64,000 bases of DNA from Butyrivibrio sp. XPD2006 (GCF_000420865.1 NZ_ATVT01000006.1:124001-188000), one strand, 5' to 3'. Counted from the stretch's first letter, positions 1 to 8,158 are shown. Program-made: numbers and translations. Notes: generated by a model not told the origin, from the letters alone.

Positions 1-340
1 GGGATATCATGTAGACATCAATAGTCACGTCCGCGACTTTCCTAATCTCATCAATATACGCAATCCTGCGCTTGGCTTTGTAAAATGTCTGTTCTACAAC
101 AACATCCTTTCCAGCCTTTATTTCCTTGATAATATCATCAAGCAGCATCTGGTTGGCTTTCATGAGGCTTATGATAGTCCTATCAAAGCCCCTATACATA
201 TTCAGATTATTATCCTTATCCGCTGTCTTCTGATATTCATAGGCATCCAAAATGACTACATCTTTATCTGCATAATTCTCATCTATAAAATAACTCTTTC
301 CTGATGCTGTAACCCCTATCACAAAAGTAACTCTACTCAT
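1..340 (-). CDS. P-loop NTPase/kinase-like protein (partial, C-terminus outside window)
   Basis: The reading frame starts at the ATG at 338-340 and runs off the left edge. The N-terminus is MSRVTFVIGVTASGKSYFID, with a clear Walker A motif (GVTASGKS) within the first 16 residues, as in small AAA_33/zeta-toxin-like or nucleotide-kinase P-loop proteins. A later segment reads DVVVLDAYEYQ and another DVVVEQTFYKAKRR, like the acceptor-handling region of such kinases. It starts 7 bp downstream of the stop of the coupling-protein gene on the same strand, so it is probably co-transcribed with it. Substrate unknown; without the C-terminus a specific assignment is not possible. Confidence 0.6.
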   Translation of the reverse strand, partial: MSRVTFVIGVTASGKSYFIDENYADKDVVILDAYEYQKTADKDNNLNMYRGFDRTIISLMKANQMLLDDIIKEIKAGKDVVVEQTFYKAKRRIAYIDEIRKVADVTIDVYMIS

Positions 341-347
341 AATCCAC

Positions 348-1592
348 CTATATACACCGTTCATCTGTATCGATAATTGATGTCTCTCTATGCTTTTTAA
401 AAGCATCGAAATCTACTATCTTTGAATAAATTGGCATTTGGCCCCTTCTAAATATCCAGCATGTTCCAACAGGCATATTAAGTACCTTCTTTACAGGAAC
501 ATCGCATCTTTCAGCGACAGCCTTGGCTGTTTCAACGTCATTGCCACCCAAGTATACGTATGTATCACAATTTCCTATAATAGTTTTTCCGTCGAATTCA
601 TAGGCTTCTTGTAGCTGTGCTTCAGCTTGAATCATCAGCATGGTGGATATTCCACGAGATCGTATAGAAGAGATCATCCTTGGGAACTCATTGATACGAA
701 CATTTGTAGCAAAATCATCCAGTATAAATCTTGTAGGTACCGGAAGGCGATTGTCCTTGCACTCTTTGTCTGCATATCTGCATAGTTCATTCATTGCTTG
801 TGTAAAGAAGATGTTGGCAAGCCCGTCCAAGGATCTATCTGTATCACTCACCACAACAAAAAGAGCTGTTTTTTTATCACCAATCGATTTTATATTTATA
901 GTGTCAGTTTCGAGCATGGCATCTATCTCAGGTACATCGAAAAGCCCCAATCTTGCATTCACCGAAATAAGTATGGATTTCAAAGTTTTTCCTGCTGCCA
1001 CCCTGAACTTTTTGTAGGTCTTTACCGCATAGCTCGAATTATTTGTCGAGTATAGATCGTCCATAAGCAGGTCCAACGGAGTTTTCCACCCCGGATCATT
1101 TTCATCAATCTCGCATGCATCGATAAGCCTCATCAAATTCTCAAAGTTCTTATCTTTTTCAGTTCCCACCTCAACAAGATACGCAATACATGCCTGAACA
1201 AGAAGCTGAGCTGCCTGATCCCAAAAGGGATCCACAGTTTTCACACCCTTTTCCTGATAAATCATCATATGCGCCATTTTTACAATATCCTGTGTAGTGT
1301 GAATATATCTGAAAAAATTGTAATGTGCAGAGTGTTCAGGGTCTGTAAAATCAAGCTTCCTCACCTTGTAACCTTTAGCATGCAGATAGTCTTTATATTT
1401 CTTGTATAAGTTCCCCTTTGGATCAGAAATAACATAGCTACCTGTCGCCATCATGAGATTTGGTTCAACAATGCTTCTTGTTTTTCCGGCTCCGCTTGTA
1501 CCAACCACGAGAACGTTATTATTCAATTTTGTTTTGTAGCAATCCATGCTATAGTATTGATCCTGAGCAAGGATCAACATATTATCTTTCAT
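348..1592 (-). CDS. VirD4/TraG-type type IV coupling ATPase
   Basis: This 414-residue protein has Walker A GTSGAGKT at residues 31-38, the DPKG motif typical of VirD4/TraG proteins at 57-60, and a Walker B-like RFILDDFATN near 288-297. These are the hallmarks of the ATPase that links a relaxosome to a conjugative type IV secretion channel. Family members of Gram-positive conjugative elements are usually near 600 residues with N-terminal membrane helices; this one is shorter and I see no membrane segment before the Walker A motif, so it is either a soluble short variant or relies on a partner for membrane anchoring. An AGGAGG site lies just before the ATG. It starts 11 bp downstream of the ClpP-like gene. 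It marks this part of the window as a mobile element. Confidence 0.85.
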   Translation of the reverse strand: MKDNMLILAQDQYYSMDCYKTKLNNNVLVVGTSGAGKTRSIVEPNLMMATGSYVISDPKGNLYKKYKDYLHAKGYKVRKLDFTDPEHSAHYNFFRYIHTTQDIVKMAHMMIYQEKGVKTVDPFWDQAAQLLVQACIAYLVEVGTEKDKNFENLMRLIDACEIDENDPGWKTPLDLLMDDLYSTNNSSYAVKTYKKFRVAAGKTLKSILISVNARLGLFDVPEIDAMLETDTINIKSIGDKKTALFVVVSDTDRSLDGLANIFFTQAMNELCRYADKECKDNRLPVPTRFILDDFATNVRINEFPRMISSIRSRGISTMLMIQAEAQLQEAYEFDGKTIIGNCDTYVYLGGNDVETAKAVAERCDVPVKKVLNMPVGTCWIFRRGQMPIYSKIVDFDAFKKHRETSIIDTDERCI

Positions 1593-1603
1593 GCTCCTCC
1601 TAA

Positions 1604-2203
1604 CTATCTCACTATGATTGATGTTGTTATGCTGTCACATAATCCGAATTTAATCGCTTCCTCTGCATTCATCGTGTTATCAAAACTTGTAGCTTTTGCT
1701 ATCTCCTCCGATGTCCTCCCGGTATGCTTAGAAAGAATTCCATTCAACGTCTCCCTTGTCTCCAAAATGGAATCTGAAATGTTCTTAATACTAGTAGCTG
1801 AACCGCCCACACCATTTGAAATAAGCGGTTCATGAATCATCACCTGACTATGAGGGAGAATAAATCTTCTGCCTTTCTGACCCCCTGCAAAGATCACAGC
1901 TGCCATGCTTGCAGCAATGCCTGTGCAGACCATATTTATAGTGAGACCACTCCCTTGAATAGCATCGTAAATCATAAGTCCGGCATTTACTTCTCCACCA
2001 TGGCTATCAATATAGACAGTTATTGGTTCCTTGCTTTCTTCCAGATAAAGAAGCTCCGACAAAAAATCATTTGCCATATCTGAATCAATATCTCCATTAA
2101 GAAATACTGTTCTGTTCATAAGATGTCTCGTTGAAAGACTCACCTCTCGTGTTCCATGAGAAGACTCAACTTCTATTGATGGTATCCATTTTCTTGTTGC
2201 CAT
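1604..2203 (-). CDS. ClpP-like serine protease of the mobile element
   Basis: ClpP/crotonase-fold peptidase, 199 residues. The catalytic triad of the S14 family is visible: Ser99 in GIAASMAA, His124 in MIHEP, and Asp175 in SFDNTMNAEEA. ClpP chambers need an unfoldase; no ClpX/ClpA is seen here, so it may use the host enzyme or act alone. The longer frame to 2308 overlaps the upstream gene; I chose the ATG at 2203 because AGGAATT precedes it and the protein then has normal ClpP length. It lies between the coupling ATPase and a hypothetical gene and is probably in one operon with them. ClpP-like genes occur in phages (prohead proteases) and in conjugative elements; the role here is not known. 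Confidence 0.85.
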   Translation of the reverse strand: MATRKWIPSIEVESSHGTREVSLSTRHLMNRTVFLNGDIDSDMANDFLSELLYLEESKEPITVYIDSHGGEVNAGLMIYDAIQGSGLTINMVCTGIAASMAAVIFAGGQKGRRFILPHSQVMIHEPLISNGVGGSATSIKNISDSILETRETLNGILSKHTGRTSEEIAKATSFDNTMNAEEAIKFGLCDSITTSIIVR

Positions 2204-2213
2204 AATTCCTCTT

Positions 2214-2906
2214 TTACTCTGCATTTTCTTCTGTGACTTCTTTTCTATCCCCGGGATCCAAACGAATAATTCCAGCCGATGTCGATGCATAAAGAACTGC
2301 ATTGCCAATGTTTTCTATATACAGCGGGCAATCATCTAGTTGCATATGATAGAATTCTATATTCTGAGAGCGCACAAAATACCTCAGTTCAATCCCACAT
2401 CCATCTGCAACAATCCGATAGATATCCTTATTCATGCCCATGTCAAACACACCTATGCTAGCCCAATCACTGTAATCTACAGGTTCTCCACTTTCAGAAT
2501 CTTCGGGCACATAATAAAGTGAATGGAAATAGAATTTGCAAAAATTCGCCAGCACAAGGAGTACTTTCCCCGGTTCAATGGTAGGATATTCTATAGCTCT
2601 GTTATATTTCTCTTTAAGCTGTTCATAATCAGGAATAGCATTCGGATATTCATCCTGTTCTTTAAAATCCCAGTATGACAAAGGACAATGGTATACACTA
2701 TTCCCGGTAGTAATAACCATTTCCTCTTCTTCCTCATCAACATGGATTGCCTTCACCTCTGATGAATGAACATAAATAGAATCCTCAAGTTTCTTATGTC
2801 CTGTTACTATTCCATGTGCAATCTTACGCATCTTGCCAAAAAATTCATGCTCACTAATATACCAATTATGAAGTTGAGCCTTATGGCTATTACTCTTGTC
2901 TGCCAT
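2214..2906 (-). CDS. Hypothetical acidic protein of the mobile element
   Basis: A 230-residue soluble protein I do not recognise. It contains an acidic run (DEEEEEM, about residues 57-63), a Cys/Tyr/Trp-rich centre (NFCKFYFHSLYYVP) and an acidic C-terminal tail; no signal peptide or membrane helix is visible. It ends 10 bp before the ClpP-like gene, so the two are probably co-transcribed with the coupling ATPase. A promoter-like ATGACA-N17-TATTAT lies upstream (about 2942-2970), overlapping an inverted repeat at 2970-2986 that recurs before other genes of this element. It is therefore probably the first gene of the transcript running down to base 1. Confidence 0.7.
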   Translation of the reverse strand: MADKSNSHKAQLHNWYISEHEFFGKMRKIAHGIVTGHKKLEDSIYVHSSEVKAIHVDEEEEEMVITTGNSVYHCPLSYWDFKEQDEYPNAIPDYEQLKEKYNRAIEYPTIEPGKVLLVLANFCKFYFHSLYYVPEDSESGEPVDYSDWASIGVFDMGMNKDIYRIVADGCGIELRYFVRSQNIEFYHMQLDDCPLYIENIGNAVLYASTSAGIIRLDPGDRKEVTEENAE

Positions 2907-2969
2907 ATTTACTCCTATTGCACAATTTACTTATTACGGTTATAATAACTTCCTATGTACGTGCTGTCA

Positions 2970-2986
2970 TTCAACGCGTAGTTGAA
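2970..2986. promoter_or_regulatory. Inverted repeat TTCAAC-N5-GTTGAA, candidate operator copy 1
   Basis: Inverted repeat 64 bp upstream of the minus-strand gene starting at 2906. On the minus strand it runs straight into ATGACA, which has a TATTAT hexamer 17 bp further on (2942-2947). Three similar repeats stand before other genes of the mobile region (4634, 7523, 16291). It overlaps the stop region of the 48-residue zinc-finger gene. Binding by a regulator is inferred only. Confidence 0.5.
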
Positions 2987-2990
2987 GGAC

Positions 2991-3137
2991 TCAGGCTGTC
3001 AATGACTGCTTCGGGGCAAAGAATACTTTTCCTAAAGCAATTGCACAATTGCCACAAATGTCTCTGTTTTTAGTTACATGCATAATGAACTTTGACTTCT
3101 TAGTGTTGCATCCGCATAATTCACATTTCTTACTCAT
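2991..3137 (-). CDS. 48-residue zinc-finger micro-protein
   Basis: Short gene coding 48 residues: it begins MSKKCELCGCNTKKSKF and has a second pair ICGNC, giving a CxxC...CxxC zinc-binding pattern (Cys5, 8, 28, 31; Cys10 is extra). It is basic, and ends FFAPKQSLTA. The ribosome binding site AAGGTAGG lies about 7 bp before the ATG, which supports real translation. Small two-CxxC proteins of this kind are common in phages and conjugative elements and often bind nucleic acid or another protein; the target cannot be read from sequence. Confidence 0.65.
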   Translation of the reverse strand: MSKKCELCGCNTKKSKFIMHVTKNRDICGNCAIALGKVFFAPKQSLTA

Positions 3138-3299
3138 ACGTATTACCTACCTTTTTCTTTTTTGTAATATCAACAAATTATCAGCTGATATATATTATGG
3201 GCGAAAAATTTTATAGCTAAGTTTTCTGTATACGTCCTCTCGAACAATGAATATCACCATTACACTATCAGATTGATAGACCAATAAAATGGACAGCAA

Positions 3300-3328
3300 A
3301 CAAAAAGGAGCTGCAAACAGCCCCTTTC
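3300..3328 (-). terminator. Rho-independent terminator after the 140-residue membrane protein
   Basis: Ten-base stem (3304-3313 with 3318-3327) with a CAAA loop followed on the minus strand by TTTTTG. It lies 28 bp beyond the stop of the gene at 3356-3778. Confidence 0.75.
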
Positions 3329-3355
3329 GTATTCGTATTGCGTATTTCTTGAATA

Positions 3356-3778
3356 TCATCTTCCATTAGCATCGCCTTCCATCTTTTCAAATAAATTAAA
3401 AAAGACGCCCTGAAGAAAGCCACCTACACCGGCGCAGAAAATAAGTACTTGATTCATGGAGAAAGACTTCTCAAGTAAAGTGGCCGCAAATGCAGCAAAC
3501 AGAATAATCACGCACGTTAGACTCAGTGCAAGATCACACGCCTTTCCAATATGTCTTTGATGCATCTCACTCTCCTCTTCCTTTTTATGAAAGTTTGTCC
3601 AAAGTGATATGATTGACATAATAAGAGCAATGACACTTATCACAATCCTAAATGGTATATTTCCTATTGAGTAAGATACCGCCATCAACATTAGGGAAAG
3701 CCCCCATAGAATATTCTTGTATCCTACTGCCATCTTTAATGATAATGGTCTTCTAAGTAAACCACTTATTGTATTCAT
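3356..3778 (-). CDS. Small integral membrane protein, unknown function
   Basis: A 140-residue protein with four predicted membrane segments in two pairs: about ILWGLSLMLMAVSYSIG and IPFRIVISVIALIMSIISLW in the N-half, and LALSLTCVIILFAAFAATLL and NQVLIFCAGVGGFLQGVFF in the C-half, separated by a charged loop (HKKEEESEMHQRH). I chose the ATG at 3778 because AAGGAG stands 9 bp before it; the frame could extend 10 codons upstream but without a site. A terminator follows. I do not recognise the family. It is flanked by small hypothetical genes of the mobile element. Confidence 0.7.
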   Translation of the reverse strand: MNTISGLLRRPLSLKMAVGYKNILWGLSLMLMAVSYSIGNIPFRIVISVIALIMSIISLWTNFHKKEEESEMHQRHIGKACDLALSLTCVIILFAAFAATLLEKSFSMNQVLIFCAGVGGFLQGVFFNLFEKMEGDANGR

Positions 3779-3876
3779 GATTTCAATCTCCTTTCCATTC
3801 GCCATCATGCTTGATTATTGCATCTTTATCCATCCCATACCTTGCGCATTGAGCCAATGCACTTTCCTCCAAATAC

Positions 3877-4581
3877 TCATATTCTCTTCAACTCACAATC
3901 ATCCTGTATAAAGTACCTATGTGGATGGCTTCCATCAAATCTAGCCTTTTTATCTAGCTGCTCAAAATTGTCCTCATAGACCTCATATCGCATAGCCCTA
4001 TTAAACGAATTCAATCTGATAACAATAATGCGATACTCATCTCCATTTTTAGCACGATAAACATAACTTGTACGATAAAAGAGCGCCTTGATTATCGAAT
4101 GCTCCCCTTTATCATTAAGCGAATCAATAAACTCTTCCTTGTACGCCTCAAGCACTTCCCAGTCTGCTTCTAATGCTCTGATTGTTTCGCCAACTTTATA
4201 TGGAATAAACTCACCTTTTGTTTCCTTGATATTGGCACGGCCTAGCATAGCTCGGCACATGGCCTCATATTCTCTGTGACGCTGATAACCATCTTCAATA
4301 TTCTCAAGCGTATTCGGATCTATCTTCCTCGCATCCTCAGTAAAATACACGCCTACATACTGTCCATGCCTTACCCCAATGCTAAGAGCAGTCTCTTTAC
4401 CACAACACGGGCATTCATAAGTGAAATTATAAAAGTAATTTCTGTTCCCTCTATCGATATAATCGCCAAGCATAAAATCCTCAAGACTACGCTCATAATC
4501 CTTGGTTTGTTCTTCAAACAGAATTTCCTTTTTGCAACCGGGACAAAAATATTTGCCCCAAAATGTATCATACATTCCCAT
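3877..4581 (-). CDS. Zinc-ribbon protein with an intact copy of a duplicated family
   Basis: A 234-residue soluble protein starting MGMYDTFWGKYFCPGCKK. It has two CxxC pairs (FCPGC near residue 13 and ECPCC near 56), probably forming one zinc ribbon, followed by the conserved block GVRHGQYVGVYFTEDARK and an acidic, helical remainder. It is clearly homologous to the gene at 15497-16187 in the same window (shared YFYxFxYECPxC, QYVGVYxTEDAxK, EDGYQR, YVYRxK...YRII). AGGAGA precedes the ATG at 4581. Upstream are TTGATA-N17-TATAGA and a copy of the recurring inverted repeat. The function is not known; two copies in one element suggests a role in its own biology. Confidence 0.75.
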   Translation of the reverse strand: MGMYDTFWGKYFCPGCKKEILFEEQTKDYERSLEDFMLGDYIDRGNRNYFYNFTYECPCCGKETALSIGVRHGQYVGVYFTEDARKIDPNTLENIEDGYQRHREYEAMCRAMLGRANIKETKGEFIPYKVGETIRALEADWEVLEAYKEEFIDSLNDKGEHSIIKALFYRTSYVYRAKNGDEYRIIVIRLNSFNRAMRYEVYEDNFEQLDKKARFDGSHPHRYFIQDDCELKRI

Positions 4582-4633
4582 AGCAATTCTCCTTTGCTAT
4601 CTATAATATTAAGAAATTCTTTTATCAATTTCA

Positions 4634-4650
4634 TTCATCGCATCGTTTAA
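4634..4650. promoter_or_regulatory. Inverted repeat, candidate operator copy 2
   Basis: On the minus strand the sequence reads TTAAACGATGCGATGAATGA, matching the other copies apart from a few arm changes. It lies 53 bp upstream of the start at 4581, just before the promoter-like TTGATA-N17-TATAGA (4600-4628). Confidence 0.45.
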
Positions 4651-4655
4651 TGAAA

Positions 4656-4687
4656 CAAAAAGGCCTTGCATCTCTGCAAAGCCTTTC
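4656..4687 (-). terminator. Terminator after the Pif1-like helicase
   Basis: Twelve-base stem (4659-4670 with 4675-4686) followed on the minus strand by TTTTTGTTT, seven bases beyond the helicase stop codon. A near-identical hairpin is found at 7545-7575. Confidence 0.8.
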
Positions 4688-4693
4688 TCTATA

Positions 4694-5941
4694 CTAAGCC
4701 GCAATTCCAGGATCTCCAAACTGCTTGTAAAACTCTTTAACCACAGCATCAGGCGCAATTCTGCAATTGAAAATATTTCCTTCAATATGTGTATTTGCCA
4801 ATGACCTGCCTCTCGATAGTGCGACATAAAGTTGGCCATGCGCCCAAGCGCCTTTCCCTTCACTAATAATCACATTTACCTTGTCAAAGGTCTGCCCCTG
4901 ACTCTTGTGGATAGATATTGCGTATGCAGGTCTTAAGGGCATAAATCTCACTTCTGTGTTCGCATACTGAGAATCGTCATCTGTTCTTTCAATCATTGTT
5001 GTGGCCCATGTAACCGTCGTCACTTCGTTATATCCATCAAACTTCACTTTGATATTTTCGTAGTTTTCAAATCCCACTACTGTACCCATCTTCCCATTGC
5101 AGAATTTTGACGTATTGATAGTTGCCATCACCCGTAATCCTATTTTTACAACAAGACATTCCTCGCCCGGCAAAGAGTTTAAATCAATTACGCCTTCATA
5201 ACTCGCCATAAATGGATGCGACTCTTCTCCCTTAAGTGCTTCCAGCTTTTCTTTATTAATTCGCTTTGCATCATTATTATGGGTGCATATATAAATTGCA
5301 TCCTCAATAATATATGGGCACATATTCTTTACAAAGTAGCTAAGTACAGATCTGTCACCTCTGCTTAATCTGTAAAGGTTATATATGTATCGAAAATCTC
5401 CCTGTCTTACTACCTCATTCAGGAAGCAAACCTCGAAATCATATGCCTGCCAGTAATATGACTGGAAAGCATACTTCCTATCTAAGTAATAACCTGTTCG
5501 CTTCTTGTCGTCATCAAAAGGCTCAATTTGATAAAAATCTCCAACTACTACCATCTGTACCGGATGGTCAAGAAAACTCAAGCAGTCACCTATCGTATCC
5601 ATCATGTTTTCACTAACCATTCCAATTTCATCGATCACAATGACATCGACATTCCTTAAATGTGCAACATTATACGCACTAAGCTTCATTTTTCTGTAGT
5701 CATGTGACAGCTTGAAAGTGCTATGGATTGTTGAGCCGCCTATAATTTGAGCAGCCAATCCCTGATACGAAACCTTCTTTATTACTTTCCCCTGTCCCTC
5801 CAAAATCTCACATGCCTCTTTTATTACCTCACTTTTTCCTGTTCCTGCCATTCCAAGAAGGCAAACATTTGCACCGGACAAAATCTTTTCAAGTGCCTTT
5901 TTCTGAGCTTCCTTTAATACGAATTTTCTATTTATGCTCAT
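4694..5941 (-). CDS. Pif1/RecD2-like superfamily 1 DNA helicase
   Basis: A 415-residue helicase. Walker A GMAGTGKS is at residues 30-37, Walker B VIVIDEIG near 100-107, the motif III-like VVVGDFYQIEP follows, and the C-terminal UvrD_C_2 signature HKSQGQTF is at about 345-352 with VALSRGRS at about 373-380. This arrangement is that of Pif1/RecD-type 5'-3' helicases (TraA-like helicase domains are related), without the relaxase or long N-terminal domains, so it is a minimal version. In a conjugative element it may help unwind or replicate the transferred DNA. AAAGGT precedes the ATG. It is followed by a strong terminator. Confidence 0.85.
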   Translation of the reverse strand: MSINRKFVLKEAQKKALEKILSGANVCLLGMAGTGKSEVIKEACEILEGQGKVIKKVSYQGLAAQIIGGSTIHSTFKLSHDYRKMKLSAYNVAHLRNVDVIVIDEIGMVSENMMDTIGDCLSFLDHPVQMVVVGDFYQIEPFDDDKKRTGYYLDRKYAFQSYYWQAYDFEVCFLNEVVRQGDFRYIYNLYRLSRGDRSVLSYFVKNMCPYIIEDAIYICTHNNDAKRINKEKLEALKGEESHPFMASYEGVIDLNSLPGEECLVVKIGLRVMATINTSKFCNGKMGTVVGFENYENIKVKFDGYNEVTTVTWATTMIERTDDDSQYANTEVRFMPLRPAYAISIHKSQGQTFDKVNVIISEGKGAWAHGQLYVALSRGRSLANTHIEGNIFNCRIAPDAVVKEFYKQFGDPGIAA

Positions 5942-5985
5942 TTAGTATTACCTTTCCAGTGTTTTAATGAAAATGATAAAATATA

Positions 5986-7059
5986 TCAAACTGCCTTCGT
6001 TCTTTCTTCTCTATTACACAGAACAACTTCCGGAACTATCGGACATCCTCCCATGCAAGCATCTCTCTTATCACAATTCGGGCATGCACATCTAAAGCAG
6101 TTTCTGAAACTTTCAAACTCTGAACTATACCATGCCTCTTTTATTGTGTTCTTTCTTAAGTCCACAGCCCACTTCTGTTTCTGATTATCAAAGCTACAAG
6201 GCATCATTTTCATATCGGCCGAAATGTAAGCCGACCACCTTGCTCCTTCACATGTATCAAGAGAATCCACGTCAAAGCTGTTGGAAAGATTAAGCAATCC
6301 GGGGACAGTACAGGAATCAAAGCCAATCCTGTACGGATACTTCTTGTTAGCGATCAGGGCTACCAGTTTCTTGAAATCACTATCGTCAATGGAAATGTCT
6401 TTTTCTCTTCTACCAAGTCCAACCGGCTTGTGAAGAAGGAAAACAATGGCATTAACGCCATGAGGGAACCCATCATTCTCCATTCGATCAACCGCCTCAG
6501 AAACAGTATCTTTACTTAATACATAGTGAATATTCGTTTTTACTTCATGGTTAAGTAATGTATTTATTGCAGCCAACGTGTATTCACTTCTGTACCAACT
6601 GACTGCAACCGCTCCGCAATACTTCTTGCATAAATCTGCAATTTCATCGTTCATACCAAGGCCGGAGGTTGTGAAGTTGGGTACAATATCATATTTCCTG
6701 CATATCTCAAGGATGTTCTCAAAGCTCTCGTGTTGATCCGGATCGCCACAACCTCCAAGTGCAAACTGATAGGTATTGCCTTTACACTGCTCAGCTATTG
6801 TTTCAAAATCCTCCAATGCCATATTAGGAGCATTGGAGTTTAACCCGTTTTGATAGCATTCAACCCCGGCTTTGATACAAAGTCCTGATTTACCGTGAGC
6901 GCAATGACCCATTATCCCAATGTCGAGTAGTTCAGGGAAAGATGCCATAAAAGGATCCTTACCAGTATCCTTACCATTACAGATAATTCCACTACGTAGG
7001 TACTGTCCTGTTTTTTCATTAAACATTGAGAAAAAATCCTTCTCTTTTCTATACTTCAT
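5986..7059 (-). CDS. Radical SAM/SPASM enzyme with unusual cysteine spacing
   Basis: A 357-residue protein. The N-terminal cluster region reads GHCAHGKSGLCIKAGVECYQ, so the three cysteines (53, 61, 68) are spaced CX7CX6C and not the classical CX3CX2C. The remainder fits a radical SAM barrel (FALGGCGDPDQHESF, NFTTSGLG, AVSWYRSEY) and the C-terminus is a SPASM-type auxiliary cluster domain with Cys270, 288, 321, 324, 326, 329, 335, 339 and 348. SPASM enzymes often modify peptides or proteins. I chose the ATG at 7059 since AGGAAG stands 9 bp before it; a GTG at 7068 abuts that site. The gene starts 15 bp downstream of the SSSSSF protein gene, so the pair is one transcript and that protein is the obvious candidate substrate, which is inference. 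Confidence 0.8.
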   Translation of the reverse strand: MKYRKEKDFFSMFNEKTGQYLRSGIICNGKDTGKDPFMASFPELLDIGIMGHCAHGKSGLCIKAGVECYQNGLNSNAPNMALEDFETIAEQCKGNTYQFALGGCGDPDQHESFENILEICRKYDIVPNFTTSGLGMNDEIADLCKKYCGAVAVSWYRSEYTLAAINTLLNHEVKTNIHYVLSKDTVSEAVDRMENDGFPHGVNAIVFLLHKPVGLGRREKDISIDDSDFKKLVALIANKKYPYRIGFDSCTVPGLLNLSNSFDVDSLDTCEGARWSAYISADMKMMPCSFDNQKQKWAVDLRKNTIKEAWYSSEFESFRNCFRCACPNCDKRDACMGGCPIVPEVVLCNREERTKAV

Positions 7060-7074
7060 GTTCCACACTTCCTA

Positions 7075-7458
7075 TCAGTATGACAAATCCGTGTCTATGC
7101 CTTCAAAACTATCTGCTCCTGTCTGTTCCATTATTTCCCAGACATTTTCATATATATCCGCCAAGCGATACTCGGTCTCTTCAAACACCACATCACCGAT
7201 ATAGACACTCATTCCTTTCTTAAGCGCCTCCCTTACTTCCTTCTGTCTATCCTCAGAATCACTTAAGTAGCAATTATCCTCGAATTCTTTTTTGATTTCT
7301 TCCTCTGTACTATCCGGTGTAAGAATCGGCTCCCCCAAAAACTGCCTTTCAACAAATTTGATCAAAGCATCTTTCTGAGCCTGTGTAAGTTCTCCCTTTC
7401 TGGCAATCACAAAGCTACTGCTGCTTGAATTTGTTACGAAATCTGTCCTTATCTTCAT
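7075..7458 (-). CDS. Small protein with MKIRTDFVTNSSSSSF N-terminus
   Basis: A 127-residue acidic protein. Its first 17 residues, MKIRTDFVTNSSSSSFV, form a pattern I recall at the start of many otherwise different hypothetical proteins of Clostridia; no function is known to me. The rest is helical and charged (EEEIKKEFEDN, EDRQKEVREALKKG) and ends GADSFEGIDTDLSY. There is no signal peptide or membrane segment. The ATG at 7458 has AAAGGGGA upstream. A copy of the recurring inverted repeat and a promoter-like ATGACA-N17-TACCAT (7495-7523) precede it. It is the first gene of a two-gene transcript with the radical SAM enzyme, so it may be that enzyme's substrate or a recognition partner. Confidence 0.75.
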   Translation of the reverse strand: MKIRTDFVTNSSSSSFVIARKGELTQAQKDALIKFVERQFLGEPILTPDSTEEEIKKEFEDNCYLSDSEDRQKEVREALKKGMSVYIGDVVFEETEYRLADIYENVWEIMEQTGADSFEGIDTDLSY

Positions 7459-7522
7459 AGTCGAATCCCCTTTCGATTTGTGTTATTAACATCAATGGTA
7501 AAGCACGTGCTACGGGCTGTCA

Positions 7523-7539
7523 TTCATCGCGTCGTTGAA
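7523..7539. promoter_or_regulatory. Inverted repeat, candidate operator copy 3
   Basis: Reads TTCAACGACGCGATGAATGA on the minus strand and overlaps ATGACA, which is 17 bp from TACCAT (7495-7500). It lies 65 bp upstream of the gene starting at 7458. Confidence 0.5.
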
Positions 7540-7544
7540 TACAA

Positions 7545-7575
7545 CAAAAGGCCTTGCATTTCTGCAAGACCTTTC
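7545..7575 (-). terminator. Terminator-like hairpin
   Basis: Stem of about 12 bases (7547-7558 with 7563-7574) and TTTTGTTGT on the minus strand. It is nearly the same as the terminator at 4656-4687, but no intact minus-strand gene lies upstream of it, only decayed sequence, so it probably ended a lost gene. Confidence 0.6.
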
Positions 7576-7879
7576 GCCGATACCCCATATGTTTTCAGAG
7601 GTTCATAATATGATAAATTCCTTTGAATATAAAATGCCTACAATACAACCATTAGGATAATTTCAAACCATCCACTTTAGTGCCACAACTATAAACATCA
7701 ATAAAAAATGTTTTTAATACTTATCTTTCCAATTATACAGAAAAAGAGAAGAACAACTCCAAACTCATTTCCTCTTAATTATATTTTCAAAAAAAGAATC
7801 ATTAAAGTAACAGCTGACACAGCGGAAAGAGAAAGTATCATTGTATCTACTAACTTAAGCCTTTTCAGAGTAGTCCACC

Positions 7880-8158
7880 ATGTTTGAGAATACAACAATG
7901 GTTACACCCCTGATTGACATGCTTATCTTCAGATCTCATGTAGTCAACATAAACTCAGGGCACCCTTATCTAGCCAAACAGGCTACTAAGGTTAGCTCCT
8001 CAATGAGAGTAGGCAAGAAGCATTCAGAAACTTAAGTCCCCACCTATACGCAGCTAGATGAAATGATTTAGGAAACGTATAATCATATCCACAGCCATAA
8101 TCAGGATATAAAGAATCTCTCTGATGAGAGGCAATACTTGAGTGGATCTATAAAATGA
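7880..8158 (+). pseudogene. Possible decayed gene, unidentified
   Basis: One frame reads protein-like text for about 92 codons with two internal stops: it starts MFENTTMVTPLIDMLIFRSH, has a TAA at 8033, continues as VPTYTQLDEMI to a TAG, and then ETYNHIHSHNQDIKNLSDER up to the TGA at 8156. The composition resembles real protein more than random translation, but I do not recognise the family and no good ribosome binding site is seen. Confidence 0.3.
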
